Shown one piece after another: positions 1 through 9,569 of a stretch of 64,000 nt of DNA. Below the pieces are notes generated by a model. The model was given only the letters and a program-made list of their open reading frames with translations, was not told the DNA's origin and did not search any database. The translations under genes were made by a program, and so were the position numbers. The DNA is from Lactonifactor longoviformis DSM 17459 (lineage in GTDB: Bacteria; Bacillota; Clostridia; Lachnospirales; Lachnospiraceae), in NCBI RefSeq assembly GCF_900129135.1, contig NZ_FQVI01000014.1:53906-117905 (forward strand), given 5' to 3'. How positions within the stretch are numbered: position 1 is the first letter of the stretch; every line of letters begins with the position of its first letter.

Positions 1-102
1 ATGTTCAACTAAAGTGGACCCTAAAGTGGAAATGGTAAAAAAGCCAATGAATCCCAGAATCAAGTATGCAATAACAAACTTAAGATACAGGGCATTTTTC
101 AT
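1..102 (-). CDS. Sensor histidine kinase, N-terminal fragment (cut by window edge)
   Basis: Only the first 34 codons are inside the window. They encode a short basic start followed by a hydrophobic stretch (LKFVIAYLILGFIGFFTI), which fits the first membrane segment of a sensor kinase. The ATG overlaps the stop of the response regulator gene (TAATG), so the two are translationally coupled. The kinase role is inferred from this position behind an OmpR-family regulator. No catalytic domain is visible here. Confidence 0.6.
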   Translation of the reverse strand, partial: MKNALYLKFVIAYLILGFIGFFTISTLGSTLVEH

Positions 103-803
103 TAGGATTTCACCTCGAATTTGTATCCAATTCCCCATACGGTGGCAATCCCCCAGGAGTCATGGTCTTTAATTTTTTCCCTGAGACGTTTGATGTGTAC
201 GTCCACAGTTCTGGTATCTCCTATATATTCGTACCCCCAGATATGATCGAGAAGCTGCTCTCTGGTAAATACCTGGTTGGGTGAGGAGGCCAGAAAATAA
301 AGAAGCTCCAGTTCTTTTGGCGGCATATCCACCGCCTCCCCGCAGTATATGACAGAGTAATTGGTAAGGTTAATCACAAGGTCCGGGTATTCCACAAATT
401 TTCCAGTATTCTGGGCCGCAGGTTCCGGCTCCACATGAAACCGGCGGAGTACTGCTTTTACCCGGGCTACTAATTCTTTGGAGTCGAAGGGCTTGATAAT
501 ATAGTCATCCGCTCCCAGCTCCAGGCCAAGAACCTTGTCAAAGATCTCTCCTTTGGCGGAGAGCATAATAATAGGTACATTAGACTTGTGGCGGATTTCC
601 CGGCAAACCTGATAACCGTCCATACCCGGCAGCATCAGATCCAGAAGAATCAGATTGGGCTGAAAGGATGCGAATGCATTCAGGGCCTCCTCCCCGTCGT
701 TTACAATCATCGTATCAAAGCATTCCTTGGTAAGATACAGGGAAATCAGCTCTGCGATATTGTTGTCGTCGTCTACAATTAATATTTTCTGCTTTGCAAC
801 CAT
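102..803 (-). CDS. OmpR/PhoB-family response regulator
   Basis: The 233-residue protein has an N-terminal receiver domain (about 1-120): acidic pocket DDD, phospho-acceptor aspartate in LILLDLMLPGMDG, and the conserved lysine in IIKPFDSKELVARV. A C-terminal winged-helix DNA-binding domain (about 135-230) ends in the typical TVDVHIKRLREKI and VWGIGYKFE motifs. It is predicted to be phosphorylated by the downstream kinase and to control transcription. It lies 17 nt behind mutS2 with its own AGGAGG site seven bases before the ATG, so it may be co-transcribed with mutS2. The regulon cannot be told from sequence. PhoB-, WalR- or ResD-like subfamilies are all possible. Confidence 0.93.
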   Translation of the reverse strand: MVAKQKILIVDDDNNIAELISLYLTKECFDTMIVNDGEEALNAFASFQPNLILLDLMLPGMDGYQVCREIRHKSNVPIIMLSAKGEIFDKVLGLELGADDYIIKPFDSKELVARVKAVLRRFHVEPEPAAQNTGKFVEYPDLVINLTNYSVIYCGEAVDMPPKELELLYFLASSPNQVFTREQLLDHIWGYEYIGDTRTVDVHIKRLREKIKDHDSWGIATVWGIGYKFEVKS

Positions 804-820
804 TACAAAACCTCCTGATT

Positions 821-3199
821 CTATTTTTTAAATGTTACGATGGTTACACCCGCGTCACCCTCTCCGAATTCGGCGAGATGGAATTCCTCTACATATTTCA
901 GGCGGCGGAGATAGCTGTGTACACCCTTTCTCAGCGCGCCGGTACCTTTTCCGTGGACCACGCGCACCGAATTCAGATGGGCCAGATAGGCATCGTCCAG
1001 ATACTTGTCCAGTTCGGAAATGGCTTCATCCACAGTTTTTCCCAATAGGTTGATCTCTGGTTTTACAAAGGAAGACTTGCTCATCCGGATCTTACCTGTA
1101 CTGGTTTTCTGCAGGGTGGAGGAAGTAATCACGGGTTCGTCTATGAGCTGAAGGTCTGAGATGTGCACCTGAGAACGGAGGATGCCCATCTGCACATAGA
1201 GCATGCCCTTGGGGTTCGGCAGTGTGCTTACGGTACCTTTCAGGTTGAGACTCAGCACCTTTACAGAATCGCCTATGGACAAATCTTTTGCTTTGGGGGC
1301 CGGTTTTTTCTTCTGTTCTTTTTTCTGAGACATATTTTTTTCTACTGTGTTCATCTTCTGGCGGAGCTTTTGGCGCTCTTGTTCCAGTTCTTTGGCGGAC
1401 ATAGTACTTTTTCCCGCCTTATTAAATACCTTGATGGTCTGGTCCGCGTATTCCTTTGCCTCGCGCAGGATCCTGTGTGCCTCTTCGCTGGCTTCTCTCA
1501 GGAGACGTTCTCTCTGCTGTTCCAGCTTATCCTGTTTTTCTTCCAGCCGGTTCTTTAGCTGTTCTACCTCTGATTTATAGCGTTCGATCTCTTTTCTCTC
1601 ATTTTCAATAGTGACTCTGTTCTCCTCCAGGTGGCTGATGACATCCTCAAAGGATTCCGCCTCCTGGCTCAGCTGTTCTCTGGCTTTATCAATAATGTAT
1701 TCAGGAAGTCCCAGTTTTCCGGAGATAGCAAATGCATTGCTTTTTCCGGGAATACCAATCAGCAGCCGGTAGGTTGGGCGCAGAGTCTCCACATTAAACT
1801 CGCAGGAGGCATTCTCTACCCCGGGTGTTGAAAGCGCATAGACCTTTAACTCGCTGTAATGGGTGGTTGCCATAGTACGAATGCCCTGAGCATGGAGATG
1901 GGACAGGATGGAGATAGCCAGCGCCGCGCCCTCAGTAGGGTCTGTACCTGCTCCCAGCTCGTCAAAGAGGACCAGAGAGTCTCTGTCCGCCTTTTCCAGG
2001 AAGGATACAATATTTGTCATATGGGAGGAGAAGGTGCTGAGGCTCTGCTCAATACTCTGTTCGTCCCCAATATCTGCATATACTTCTTTGAACACAGACA
2101 GAGTGGAGTGGTCAAAGGCGGGAATATGAAGCCCGGCCTGTCCCATAAGCGTCAAAAGTCCCACCGTCTTAAGGGAAACGGTCTTCCCTCCAGTGTTGGG
2201 TCCGGTAACAATTAGCAGATCAAAATCCCGGCCCAGATGGATATCAATGGGTACTACAGAATGCCTGTCAATGAGAGGATGCCGTGCTTTTTTGATATCC
2301 AGAATGCCTTTGGTATTGAAGTCCGGTTTGGATGCATTTTGCTGCTTGGCCAGGAAGGCTCTCGCAAAGATAAAATCCAGTTCTACAAGCAGCTTCATAT
2401 TATCCAGCAGAACTTCCAGGTACTCTCCGGCAGAGGCACTTAAGGTGGACAGGATAATCTCAATCTCCGTCTGCTCCTTCAGTTCCAGTTCTCTGATATC
2501 ATTGTTCAGCTTAACAATTGCCATTGGTTCCACGAAGAGGGTGGAACCGGTAGAGGACTGATCGTGGATCATTCCCGGCACCTGTCCCCTATACTCAGCC
2601 TTTACCGGAATACAGTAGCGCCCGTTCCGCATTGTGACAACGGCATCCTGAAGGTAACTTCTGGAACCTCCGCTGACAAAGCTGTTTAACTCTGTGTGAA
2701 TCCTGTCATTGGTATTCTTCATCGAACGGCGGATCTGCTTCAGACCCGGACTGGCATCGTCCGCGATCTCTTCTTCTGATAAAATACACCTGCGGATTTC
2801 ATTGGCAAGAGGGGTGAGGGGCTGGAGCTGTTCAAACATTCCATCCAGTGAGTCCGGTGCCTTTTCCTCATCTTCTTTACGGGCGTAAGATTTGGCCCGG
2901 TTGGTATTGTCCAGGAGAGAACAGATAGCAAGCAGCTCTCCGGTACCAAGGGTGCCTCCGATTTCCAGTCTTTTGAGAGAGCCTCTGATATCCTTCACAC
3001 CGGCAAAAGAAAGGCTGCCTTTCTGATATATCCGGCTCAGGGCGTCCTGGGTCTCCTCCTGCATACGTTCTATTGTGACAATATCATCCTGGGGCAAAAG
3101 TGCCTGGCACAAATATTTCCCCTGGGAAGAGGTGGCGCAGGCAGTCAGCTGTTCGATGATCTTGTTGTATTCTAATGTTTTTAATGCTTTTTTGTTCAT
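821..3199 (-). CDS. mutS2: Endonuclease MutS2
   Basis: The 792-residue protein has the MutS2 layout: clamp/core helices, an ABC-type ATPase (Walker A GPNTGGKT, Walker B VLFDELGAGTDP), a long charged coiled coil (about 520-630) and a C-terminal Smr nuclease domain with the HGKGTG motif. It has no mismatch-recognition domain. MutS2 is known to act on branched DNA to limit recombination, and in some Firmicutes on collided ribosomes. Length is normal for the family. GGAGG lies seven bases before the ATG. It is the first gene of a minus-strand unit leading into the two-component system. Confidence 0.97.
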   Translation of the reverse strand: MNKKALKTLEYNKIIEQLTACATSSQGKYLCQALLPQDDIVTIERMQEETQDALSRIYQKGSLSFAGVKDIRGSLKRLEIGGTLGTGELLAICSLLDNTNRAKSYARKEDEEKAPDSLDGMFEQLQPLTPLANEIRRCILSEEEIADDASPGLKQIRRSMKNTNDRIHTELNSFVSGGSRSYLQDAVVTMRNGRYCIPVKAEYRGQVPGMIHDQSSTGSTLFVEPMAIVKLNNDIRELELKEQTEIEIILSTLSASAGEYLEVLLDNMKLLVELDFIFARAFLAKQQNASKPDFNTKGILDIKKARHPLIDRHSVVPIDIHLGRDFDLLIVTGPNTGGKTVSLKTVGLLTLMGQAGLHIPAFDHSTLSVFKEVYADIGDEQSIEQSLSTFSSHMTNIVSFLEKADRDSLVLFDELGAGTDPTEGAALAISILSHLHAQGIRTMATTHYSELKVYALSTPGVENASCEFNVETLRPTYRLLIGIPGKSNAFAISGKLGLPEYIIDKAREQLSQEAESFEDVISHLEENRVTIENERKEIERYKSEVEQLKNRLEEKQDKLEQQRERLLREASEEAHRILREAKEYADQTIKVFNKAGKSTMSAKELEQERQKLRQKMNTVEKNMSQKKEQKKKPAPKAKDLSIGDSVKVLSLNLKGTVSTLPNPKGMLYVQMGILRSQVHISDLQLIDEPVITSSTLQKTSTGKIRMSKSSFVKPEINLLGKTVDEAISELDKYLDDAYLAHLNSVRVVHGKGTGALRKGVHSYLRRLKYVEEFHLAEFGEGDAGVTIVTFKK

Positions 3200-3376
3200 G
3201 TATTTGCCTCCAAGGCGGACTGAATCAAGTGTACAGCCGTCTTTTTGTTTTTGTCATTCTTCTAGTAGTTATTCTAACCTATTATGGAGGGAATGAAAAG
3301 TGAAAAGTCGATTTCACAGGAGAAAACTGAGGAATTTGTGGTATACTTGGGATAATAAAAGAAAAGAGGGATGAGG

Positions 3377-4396
3377 ATGAGTGCTGACAGAATGCTGGAA
3401 TTGACTATGGAACTGCTGGAGAGCGGAATGATGTGGGGGGAGGTAAAACCTCTCTATAAGCTCTATGAGGAACTAAGCCCAAAAGAGACCGCAGAGTTGA
3501 TTGATTACACAATAGACAATCAGAAGTTGGATTCCTGGGACAAGCAGGTTGTCTACCTGTATCTTGCCCTGTATTCTTATCAGATAGGGGAATATCTGCC
3601 GGATAAGCTCTATACGCATCTGATGAAAGAAACGTGGGATTCCTATCCCGAGATTTTTCTCCGGGCAGCTCCCCAAGTAGCAGAAATGTTAATAGATGCA
3701 GCCAAGACAGAGGAGATGAGAGCGCAGATAATGCCATTGCTGAGCGCAGTTAGGACCGAAAAATCAGCTGAGTTTTTAGCAGGCACAGACCATAGATGGG
3801 AGGATACGGCAGGAGGATGGTGTGTGGAAAAAGGAAAAATAAAGACGCTGTACCGGGAGGAAGTGATACCCTTTGAAGAGTCTCCGGGAACCGAAGAGGA
3901 AGACCGCTGGGTTCCTCTGAAGCGGATCGATCGGCTGTGCAGATTCTGCCGCCATCCGCTAACGCTTATATTTAATCAGAAGGAGCCCTTGGGAAGCTGC
4001 CTGGTATGTTCCTGCTACCAGACAATCTATACCAGGATGGAGCAAGGCGAAATTGTCTGGCATGAGAAAAACAAGAAAACAGAAATTCTGGAACAGTGTA
4101 TGGATCGTGTGTTAGATGGATATCCGAATCCGGAAAGAAAGCTGAGAAGGAGCAGGGAATTCAGAAGGATAACCTATTCTGCCAGCGTTATGACGGATAT
4201 ATCCCACACACAGCTTGGCGGACTGCCCTGCAGATTTGACCATCTGGATTATCCGGACTGCCCCGACTGCGGAGAAAAAATGATTTTTGCAGGACAGATA
4301 GAGGGACAGGACATATGGGAATGGGGAGATGGAATGTATTATTTTTATGTATGTGAGAATTGTAGCAATGGTGCCTGTAATTATGACCAGACATAA
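3377..4396 (+). CDS. Protein of unknown function with two C-terminal zinc-knuckle-like cysteine clusters
   Basis: I do not recognise this 339-residue protein. The N-terminal half is helical and acidic. The C-terminal half has two cysteine clusters: CRFC plus CLVCSC at about residues 188-215, and CPDCGEK plus CENC at about 294-330. They look like paired zinc ribbons. The second ATG is preferred because GAGGG lies six bases before it, whereas the ATG two codons earlier directly abuts that site. It is transcribed divergently from mutS2. No signal peptide or membrane segment is visible, so a cytoplasmic location is likely. Confidence 0.75.
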   Translation: MSADRMLELTMELLESGMMWGEVKPLYKLYEELSPKETAELIDYTIDNQKLDSWDKQVVYLYLALYSYQIGEYLPDKLYTHLMKETWDSYPEIFLRAAPQVAEMLIDAAKTEEMRAQIMPLLSAVRTEKSAEFLAGTDHRWEDTAGGWCVEKGKIKTLYREEVIPFEESPGTEEEDRWVPLKRIDRLCRFCRHPLTLIFNQKEPLGSCLVCSCYQTIYTRMEQGEIVWHEKNKKTEILEQCMDRVLDGYPNPERKLRRSREFRRITYSASVMTDISHTQLGGLPCRFDHLDYPDCPDCGEKMIFAGQIEGQDIWEWGDGMYYFYVCENCSNGACNYDQT

Positions 4397-4602
4397 GCCG
4401 TCGGGAGTGCCCCCCCTAAAAACCAGGTGTTTATAGATGGTACCGCTTCTAAAAGTAAATATTTTCCCGGATTCTTCATAAAATGTTCATATCTCTTTGC
4501 TAAGATAATTTATATTGTATACTCGCCGGGAATCCTCTTTTTGGTATCCCGGGAACGGGATTTGCGTGTATCTTACTTAAGCAATAAAGGAGAACGTGCA
4601 GT

Positions 4603-5955
4603 ATGGATGAGAATGAAAAAAAAGAACTCATGGAGAATCCTGATGAGGGGCATCTGGAAGAGGCGGAAAAACAGAGGGAGGGGGAGACTCCCGAGGATCA
4701 TGAGGAAGCTTACAGCTTTGTAAAAGAGACGATAAAAGAAAAGCCCCTGGACAGGAGAACCGTTCTGAGACGGGCCGGGTGGATTGCCGGTGCTGCAGTG
4801 CTATTCGGTGTAATTGCAGCTCTTGTATTTTCTGTTACTGTCTCCGGAATAGATAAGTATCGGGAAGATAAGGAAAGCGCGCCAAAAGTGAATATCCCCC
4901 AGGATGAGGAACCCTCCGGTGAGGAGGATGAAGAGTCTCCCCCCGAAGAAGAGGTTCAGACGCCAGTACAGGAACCTGCAGAATTTACCCTGGCAGACTA
5001 TTCCAATCTTTACAAGGATATGGTTCAGCAGGCCCAGGAACCCAAAAAGGCTATTGTAACAGTAATCGGCAATACCAGTGGGACAGACTGGTTTAACAAC
5101 CCTTCCGAAAGTCAGAAGCAGATCTCTGGGCTGATTGTTGCAAATAACGGACAGGATTTATTTGTTCTGACAGAATACCGGGTAGTGGATAATGTAGACC
5201 GTATTCAGATTACCTTTTGCGACGGGTCCACCGTTGACGCCCGTTTCCAGAAAACAGACTCTAATACGGGACTTACTGTTCTGAAGGTGCCGCTGTCAGA
5301 GATTTCCCAGGAATCCCAGAACTGTCTCTCAGTTGCGACACTGGGAAGCTCCTACAGTGTCAGCCAGGGAGAACCTGTTATTGCAATTGGAAGCCCGATG
5401 GGGTATAGTGATTCTATTGCGTATGGTTTAATAACCTCGGTTTCCAACACGGTAAATGTGGTGGACGGGGAGTACAATCTGCTGACAACGGATATTATGG
5501 GAAGCAGTGACGGAAGCGGGATTCTGGTGAACCTGAACGGGGAGGTTGTGGGGGTTATCGCCCAGTCCTTTGGCCTGGAGGACAGCAGGAATATAGTAAC
5601 CGCTCTGGCCATCTCTCAGATTAAGGAACTGATTGAACAGCTGTCCAATAATACGGATAACCCTTATGCCGGAATCCGGGGAATGGATGTCACGGATGAG
5701 ATTGCGGCGAATACAGGAATGCCAAAAGGTGTCTTTGTAGATATGATAGCAGAGGATTCTCCCGCTATGCAGGCCGGTATACAGAAGGCCGATGTAATTA
5801 CTGCGGTCAAGGGGAATGAGGTTGTGACCGTCAAGCAGTATCAGAATGAACTGAAGAAATGCAATGTAGGCGAGATGATTAAGATAAAAGTCATGCGCAA
5901 AGGAGCAGAGGGCTACGTGGAACTGGAATTCGATGTCACCCTGACTGCTTCGTAA
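4603..5955 (+). CDS. HtrA/DegP-like S1C protein with PDZ domain, catalytic triad lost (predicted pseudoprotease)
   Basis: The 450-residue protein has an acidic cytoplasmic N-terminus (1-55), one membrane anchor (about 62-84), an acidic linker, a trypsin-like fold (about 130-345) and a PDZ domain (about 350-445). The fold is clear (LVNLNGEVVGV, IAIGSPMGY). However, the usual catalytic positions read Arg193 in TEYRVV (normally His), Gly223 in DSNTGLTVLK (normally Asp) and Gly304 in SSDGSGILVN (normally Ser of GNSGG). Ser305 is next to the expected position but lacks its partners. It probably acts as an extracytoplasmic binding or sensing protein rather than a protease. AAAGGAG lies 10 bases before the ATG. 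Confidence 0.85.
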   Translation: MDENEKKELMENPDEGHLEEAEKQREGETPEDHEEAYSFVKETIKEKPLDRRTVLRRAGWIAGAAVLFGVIAALVFSVTVSGIDKYREDKESAPKVNIPQDEEPSGEEDEESPPEEEVQTPVQEPAEFTLADYSNLYKDMVQQAQEPKKAIVTVIGNTSGTDWFNNPSESQKQISGLIVANNGQDLFVLTEYRVVDNVDRIQITFCDGSTVDARFQKTDSNTGLTVLKVPLSEISQESQNCLSVATLGSSYSVSQGEPVIAIGSPMGYSDSIAYGLITSVSNTVNVVDGEYNLLTTDIMGSSDGSGILVNLNGEVVGVIAQSFGLEDSRNIVTALAISQIKELIEQLSNNTDNPYAGIRGMDVTDEIAANTGMPKGVFVDMIAEDSPAMQAGIQKADVITAVKGNEVVTVKQYQNELKKCNVGEMIKIKVMRKGAEGYVELEFDVTLTAS

Positions 5956-5989
5956 AAAGACAGAAAGAATTAGGAAGGCAAAAAAGAGA

Positions 5990-6940
5990 ATGAAATTTTT
6001 AAATGAATTGCGTGAAGGTGAAAAGGCAAATGGGATTTATCTGTGCAAGCACAAGCAGTCAGCAGTGACAAAGAATGGGAAACCTTATGAAAATGTAATC
6101 CTGCAGGATAAGACCGGCACCATTGATGCCAAGATCTGGGAGCCTAACTCCCAGGGGATTGAAGATTTTGACGTACTGGATTATGTGGACGTAATCGGGG
6201 ATGTAACCTGCTTTCAGGGAATGCTGCAGATGAGTATCAAACGTGCAAGAAAGGCAGCGGAGGGGGAGTATGATCCCGGAAATTATCTGCCGGTGAGCGG
6301 TAAAAGCATTGATGATATGTACCAGGAGCTTCTTCGGTATATCCAGAGCATAAAAAATCCCTATTTGCAGACGCTCCTGAAGAAATATTATGTAGAGGAT
6401 ACTGCTTTTGTCAAAGCATTTAAGGGCAATTCGGCGGCTAAAACAGTACATCACGGATTTGTAGGCGGCCTTTTAGAGCATACGTTAAGTGTTGTCAGGC
6501 TGTGCGAATACTATATAACCGCATATCCCATTTTAAACAGGGATTTGCTTCTCACCGCGGCTATTTGCCATGACATGGGAAAGACAAGAGAGCTGTCTCC
6601 ATTTCCAGCCAATGACTATACAGATGACGGGCAGCTCCTGGGCCATATTATGATAGGAGCAGAGATGGTTCACGATGGGGCCAGGGAGATTCCGGGATTC
6701 CCGGAAAAACTGGAAAGCGAGCTGAAACATTGTATTCTGGCACATCATGGAGAACTGGAATACGGCTCACCGAAAAAACCTGCACTGGCAGAGGCTGTTG
6801 CCCTGAATATGGCAGATAACACAGATGCCAAGATGGAGACATTGGCTGAGATCTTCAGTTCTGCAAAGGATCAGAAGGACTGGCTGGGATATAACCGGCT
6901 GTTTGAATCTAACATACGCAAGACCACTTGCGAGGAATAA
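5990..6940 (+). CDS. yhaM: YhaM-type 3'-5' exoribonuclease
   Basis: The 316-residue protein combines an N-terminal OB-fold nucleic-acid-binding domain (about 1-110) with a C-terminal HD phosphohydrolase domain (about 155-290). HD metal ligands are visible in GFVGGLLEHTLSV, AAICHDMGK and ILAHHGELEYG. The layout and length match YhaM/CBF1, which trims short stretches from RNA 3' ends. It starts 34 nt after the HtrA-like gene and could share its transcript. A hairpin follows it before rlmD. Confidence 0.92.
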   Translation: MKFLNELREGEKANGIYLCKHKQSAVTKNGKPYENVILQDKTGTIDAKIWEPNSQGIEDFDVLDYVDVIGDVTCFQGMLQMSIKRARKAAEGEYDPGNYLPVSGKSIDDMYQELLRYIQSIKNPYLQTLLKKYYVEDTAFVKAFKGNSAAKTVHHGFVGGLLEHTLSVVRLCEYYITAYPILNRDLLLTAAICHDMGKTRELSPFPANDYTDDGQLLGHIMIGAEMVHDGAREIPGFPEKLESELKHCILAHHGELEYGSPKKPALAEAVALNMADNTDAKMETLAEIFSSAKDQKDWLGYNRLFESNIRKTTCEE

Positions 6941-6955
6941 GGCAGTACATGAGGG

Positions 6956-6986
6956 AAGGACGGGGACGTATATGGACCCGTCCTTT
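6956..6986 (+). terminator. Hairpin between yhaM and rlmD, possible weak terminator
   Basis: Perfect 9-bp arms AAGGACGGG (6956-6964) and CCCGTCCTT (6977-6985) enclose a 12-nt loop. The T run after the stem is short. It lies just before the rlmD ribosome site and may reduce read-through or act as a processing site. Its core resembles the hairpin at 57119-57147. Confidence 0.55.
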
Positions 6987-7008
6987 ATAGACGATACAGG
7001 AGACGAAT

Positions 7009-8373
7009 ATGAACTATAAAAAGAATGACAGTATTACAATTACAATAGAAGATATGGGACACGGGGGAGAGGGAATCGGCAAAATTGATGGCTTCCCCTT
7101 TTTTGTCAAGGATGCTGTGATAGGAGATACTATAGAAGCAAAGGTAATAAAAGCAAAGAAGAATTACGCCTATGCCCGGCTGATGAGACTCCTTCAGCCT
7201 TCGCCCCACAGGGTAGAACCCAGATGCCCTTATGCCCGCCAGTGCGGGGGATGCCAGATTCAGGCTCTCTCCTATGAGCAGCAGCTGAAGTTTAAAGAGA
7301 ATAAGGTAAGGAATAACCTTATGCGGATCGGAGGCTATTCTGAGGTACCCATTGAAGAGGTGATTGGAATGGAGGAACCGTATTTCTACAGAAATAAGGC
7401 TCAGTTTCCTGTCGGAAAGGATAAGGACGGCAATATAATCGCCGGCTTTTATGCCAGCCGGACCCACACCATTATCAACAACAGAAAATGTTTCCTCGGA
7501 GCAGAGATCAATGAGATAATTCTGGACAAGATCATTGCCTATATGACGGAGTGGAACGTGGAGCCCTATGATGAAGTGACAGGTAAGGGCCTGGTACGCC
7601 ATGTTCTGATTCGCTATGGATTCCAGTCCGGCGAGATTATGGTCTGCCTGATCGTAAATGGGGAGACTTTGCCGAAGTCAGAAAAACTGGTGGAGAGTCT
7701 GAGAGAGCTCGAAGGAATGACCAGCATTTCTTTGAATGTAAACAAAAAGCGGACGAATGTAATCCTTGGAGAAGAGATTAAAGTTCTGTGGGGTCAGGCC
7801 TATATCACGGATTCCATCGGAGATGTTAAGTTCCAGATTTCCCCTCTGTCCTTTTACCAGGTAAATCCAGTGCAGACAAAGAGGCTGTATGAGAGAGCAC
7901 TTGCATACGCACAGCTGACAGGCAGCGAGACTGTGTGGGACCTGTACTGCGGAATAGGAACCATCTCCCTTTTTCTGGCCCAGAAGGCAAAGCAGGTATA
8001 CGGGGTGGAGATTGTCCCTCAGGCCATAGAAGACGCCAGGACAAATGCGCGGTTAAACGGGATAGAAAATGCGGCCTTTTATGTGGGAAAGGCAGAGGAG
8101 GTTCTGCCTGAGAAATATGAAAAAGACGGAATCTACGCGGATGTTATCGTGGTGGATCCTCCGAGAAAAGGCTGTGAGGAATCCCTTCTGCGCACTATGG
8201 TGGATATGAAGCCTAAGAGGATTGTATATGTGAGCTGCGACTCTGCAACTCTGGCCAGGGATGTGAAATGGCTGGGGGAGAATGGGTATGAGATGGAGAG
8301 GGTGACGGTGGTGGATCAGTTTGGGATGACAGTGCATGTGGAGACCGCCGTGCTTCTTGTGCGGAAACCTTGA
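7009..8373 (+). CDS. rlmD: 23S rRNA (uracil-C5)-methyltransferase, RlmD/RumA family
   Basis: The 454-residue protein has an N-terminal TRAM RNA-binding domain (about 1-60), an iron-sulfur cysteine cluster (CPYARQCGGCQIQ plus a later Cys in NNRKCFLG), the SAM-binding motif DLYCGIGTISLFLA, motif DPPRKGC and the nucleophile loop VSCDSATLARD. It is expected to methylate uracil in 23S rRNA; whether U747, U1939 or both cannot be told from sequence. Length is normal for the TRAM-containing branch. It is the last housekeeping gene before the accessory island. Confidence 0.93.
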   Translation: MNYKKNDSITITIEDMGHGGEGIGKIDGFPFFVKDAVIGDTIEAKVIKAKKNYAYARLMRLLQPSPHRVEPRCPYARQCGGCQIQALSYEQQLKFKENKVRNNLMRIGGYSEVPIEEVIGMEEPYFYRNKAQFPVGKDKDGNIIAGFYASRTHTIINNRKCFLGAEINEIILDKIIAYMTEWNVEPYDEVTGKGLVRHVLIRYGFQSGEIMVCLIVNGETLPKSEKLVESLRELEGMTSISLNVNKKRTNVILGEEIKVLWGQAYITDSIGDVKFQISPLSFYQVNPVQTKRLYERALAYAQLTGSETVWDLYCGIGTISLFLAQKAKQVYGVEIVPQAIEDARTNARLNGIENAAFYVGKAEEVLPEKYEKDGIYADVIVVDPPRKGCEESLLRTMVDMKPKRIVYVSCDSATLARDVKWLGENGYEMERVTVVDQFGMTVHVETAVLLVRKP

Positions 8374-8606
8374 CTCCAGGCGGGTTTGAGGGATTTTTAG
8401 CGGGAAATGGAGTTGTGTTTTTGCGGATGGTGTGATGGATAAGTTTCCGCAGATAGGGGGGACGGGGATAACGCCGGAGAGTTTGAAAATGAGTGTTATG
8501 CTAGACATAAGATACAATCTGGCAAAACAATAATCATAGTTAAATATTATTATGGTTTTCCTATATATGTACATTATTATAATTTAGGAAGAAAGTGGAG
8601 AAATAT

Positions 8607-9569
8607 ATGAAAATCTGGATTGAAATGAGTCGAGATATAGAACATGGTGGCGATGAATGGGGATTTACTCAATGTATATGGGCGCCAACGTACAAGAAGG
8701 GTAAAGGCACAAATAAGTCGTGGCTATTTTGGGATAATGTAAATAAGGTGAAATCGGGTGACTTTATTCTTCATCTTAGAGGTAAAGGAAAAGAGGCAGA
8801 AATTGTCGGGTATTCTATTGCCAAAACAGATGGCTATAGGACTGAAGAATGCCCTCCTATTGCTGGTGAATGGTCTTATTGCAATAGTTTTTATAGAGTA
8901 ATTTTAACTGATTATTTAAAGTTTGATAACTCTATTAATCTTTATAGGTTGTTTTTTGATAAAGAATTAGAGTTGAAAGATTACTACAAGAAAAAAAGTA
9001 AACCTAAGAATTTATTTTTTACTATACAATCGGGTAGATTGCAATGCTTAAATGGTGGATATCTTTCAGAGGTTGATGAAGCTTTATTGGAAATAATATC
9101 AGATGGTATAGAAAAGTTTAATGATGAGTCTATACCCATTGGTTTGTCTGTTTCGACATCTACGACCTTAAGACAAATTAAAGCACGGATAGGGCATGAA
9201 CGGTTTGCAACAAATGTGAAAAATAATTATAATAACCAGTGCTGTTTTCCGGGATGCAAGATTGCTGACAAGGAGTTTTTGATTGCTTCTCACATTGCAA
9301 GATGGGCTGATAACATTGAGATGCGTGGAAATACTTCAAATGGACTATGCTTTTGCCCTATTCATGATAAAGCATTTGAATTAGGATACTTTTCGCTGGA
9401 TGATAATTTTAGAGTACTTGTAGAAAGGAAAATTGACCATAGTCAAATATTTAAAGGATACATTTCTAAATTTATAGGTCTACCAATATCCAAAGGTTAT
9501 ATTGAGCCAGATCGTGAGGCTTTAAAAGAGCATAGAAAAAGGTGTAATATTTTAAATCAGGATTGTTAA
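8607..9569 (+). CDS. HNH endonuclease with EVE/PUA-like N-terminal domain, putative modification-dependent restriction enzyme
   Basis: The 320-residue protein has two parts. The N-terminal half (about 1-150) has the aromatic-rich pattern of EVE/PUA-like folds (HGGDEWGF, SWLFWDNV, GDFILHLRG, IVGYS), which in other proteins read modified bases. The C-terminal part (about 185-290) is an HNH nuclease: CCFPGC, ASHIARW, NGLCFCPIHDKAFELG. Such fusions are typical of type IV restriction against modified phage DNA. That role is inferred; no target is visible. ATG 8607 is chosen (GGAG six bases upstream) over a GTG four codons earlier. The gene is clearly AT-richer than rlmD, which suggests horizontal acquisition. 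Confidence 0.8.
   Translation: MKIWIEMSRDIEHGGDEWGFTQCIWAPTYKKGKGTNKSWLFWDNVNKVKSGDFILHLRGKGKEAEIVGYSIAKTDGYRTEECPPIAGEWSYCNSFYRVILTDYLKFDNSINLYRLFFDKELELKDYYKKKSKPKNLFFTIQSGRLQCLNGGYLSEVDEALLEIISDGIEKFNDESIPIGLSVSTSTTLRQIKARIGHERFATNVKNNYNNQCCFPGCKIADKEFLIASHIARWADNIEMRGNTSNGLCFCPIHDKAFELGYFSLDDNFRVLVERKIDHSQIFKGYISKFIGLPISKGYIEPDREALKEHRKRCNILNQDC

Noticed and set aside
5515..5517. Ser305 of the HtrA-like protein as the active-site serine
   Set aside because: It is shifted by one residue from the GNSGG serine, and the partner His and Asp are replaced, so ordinary catalysis is unlikely.
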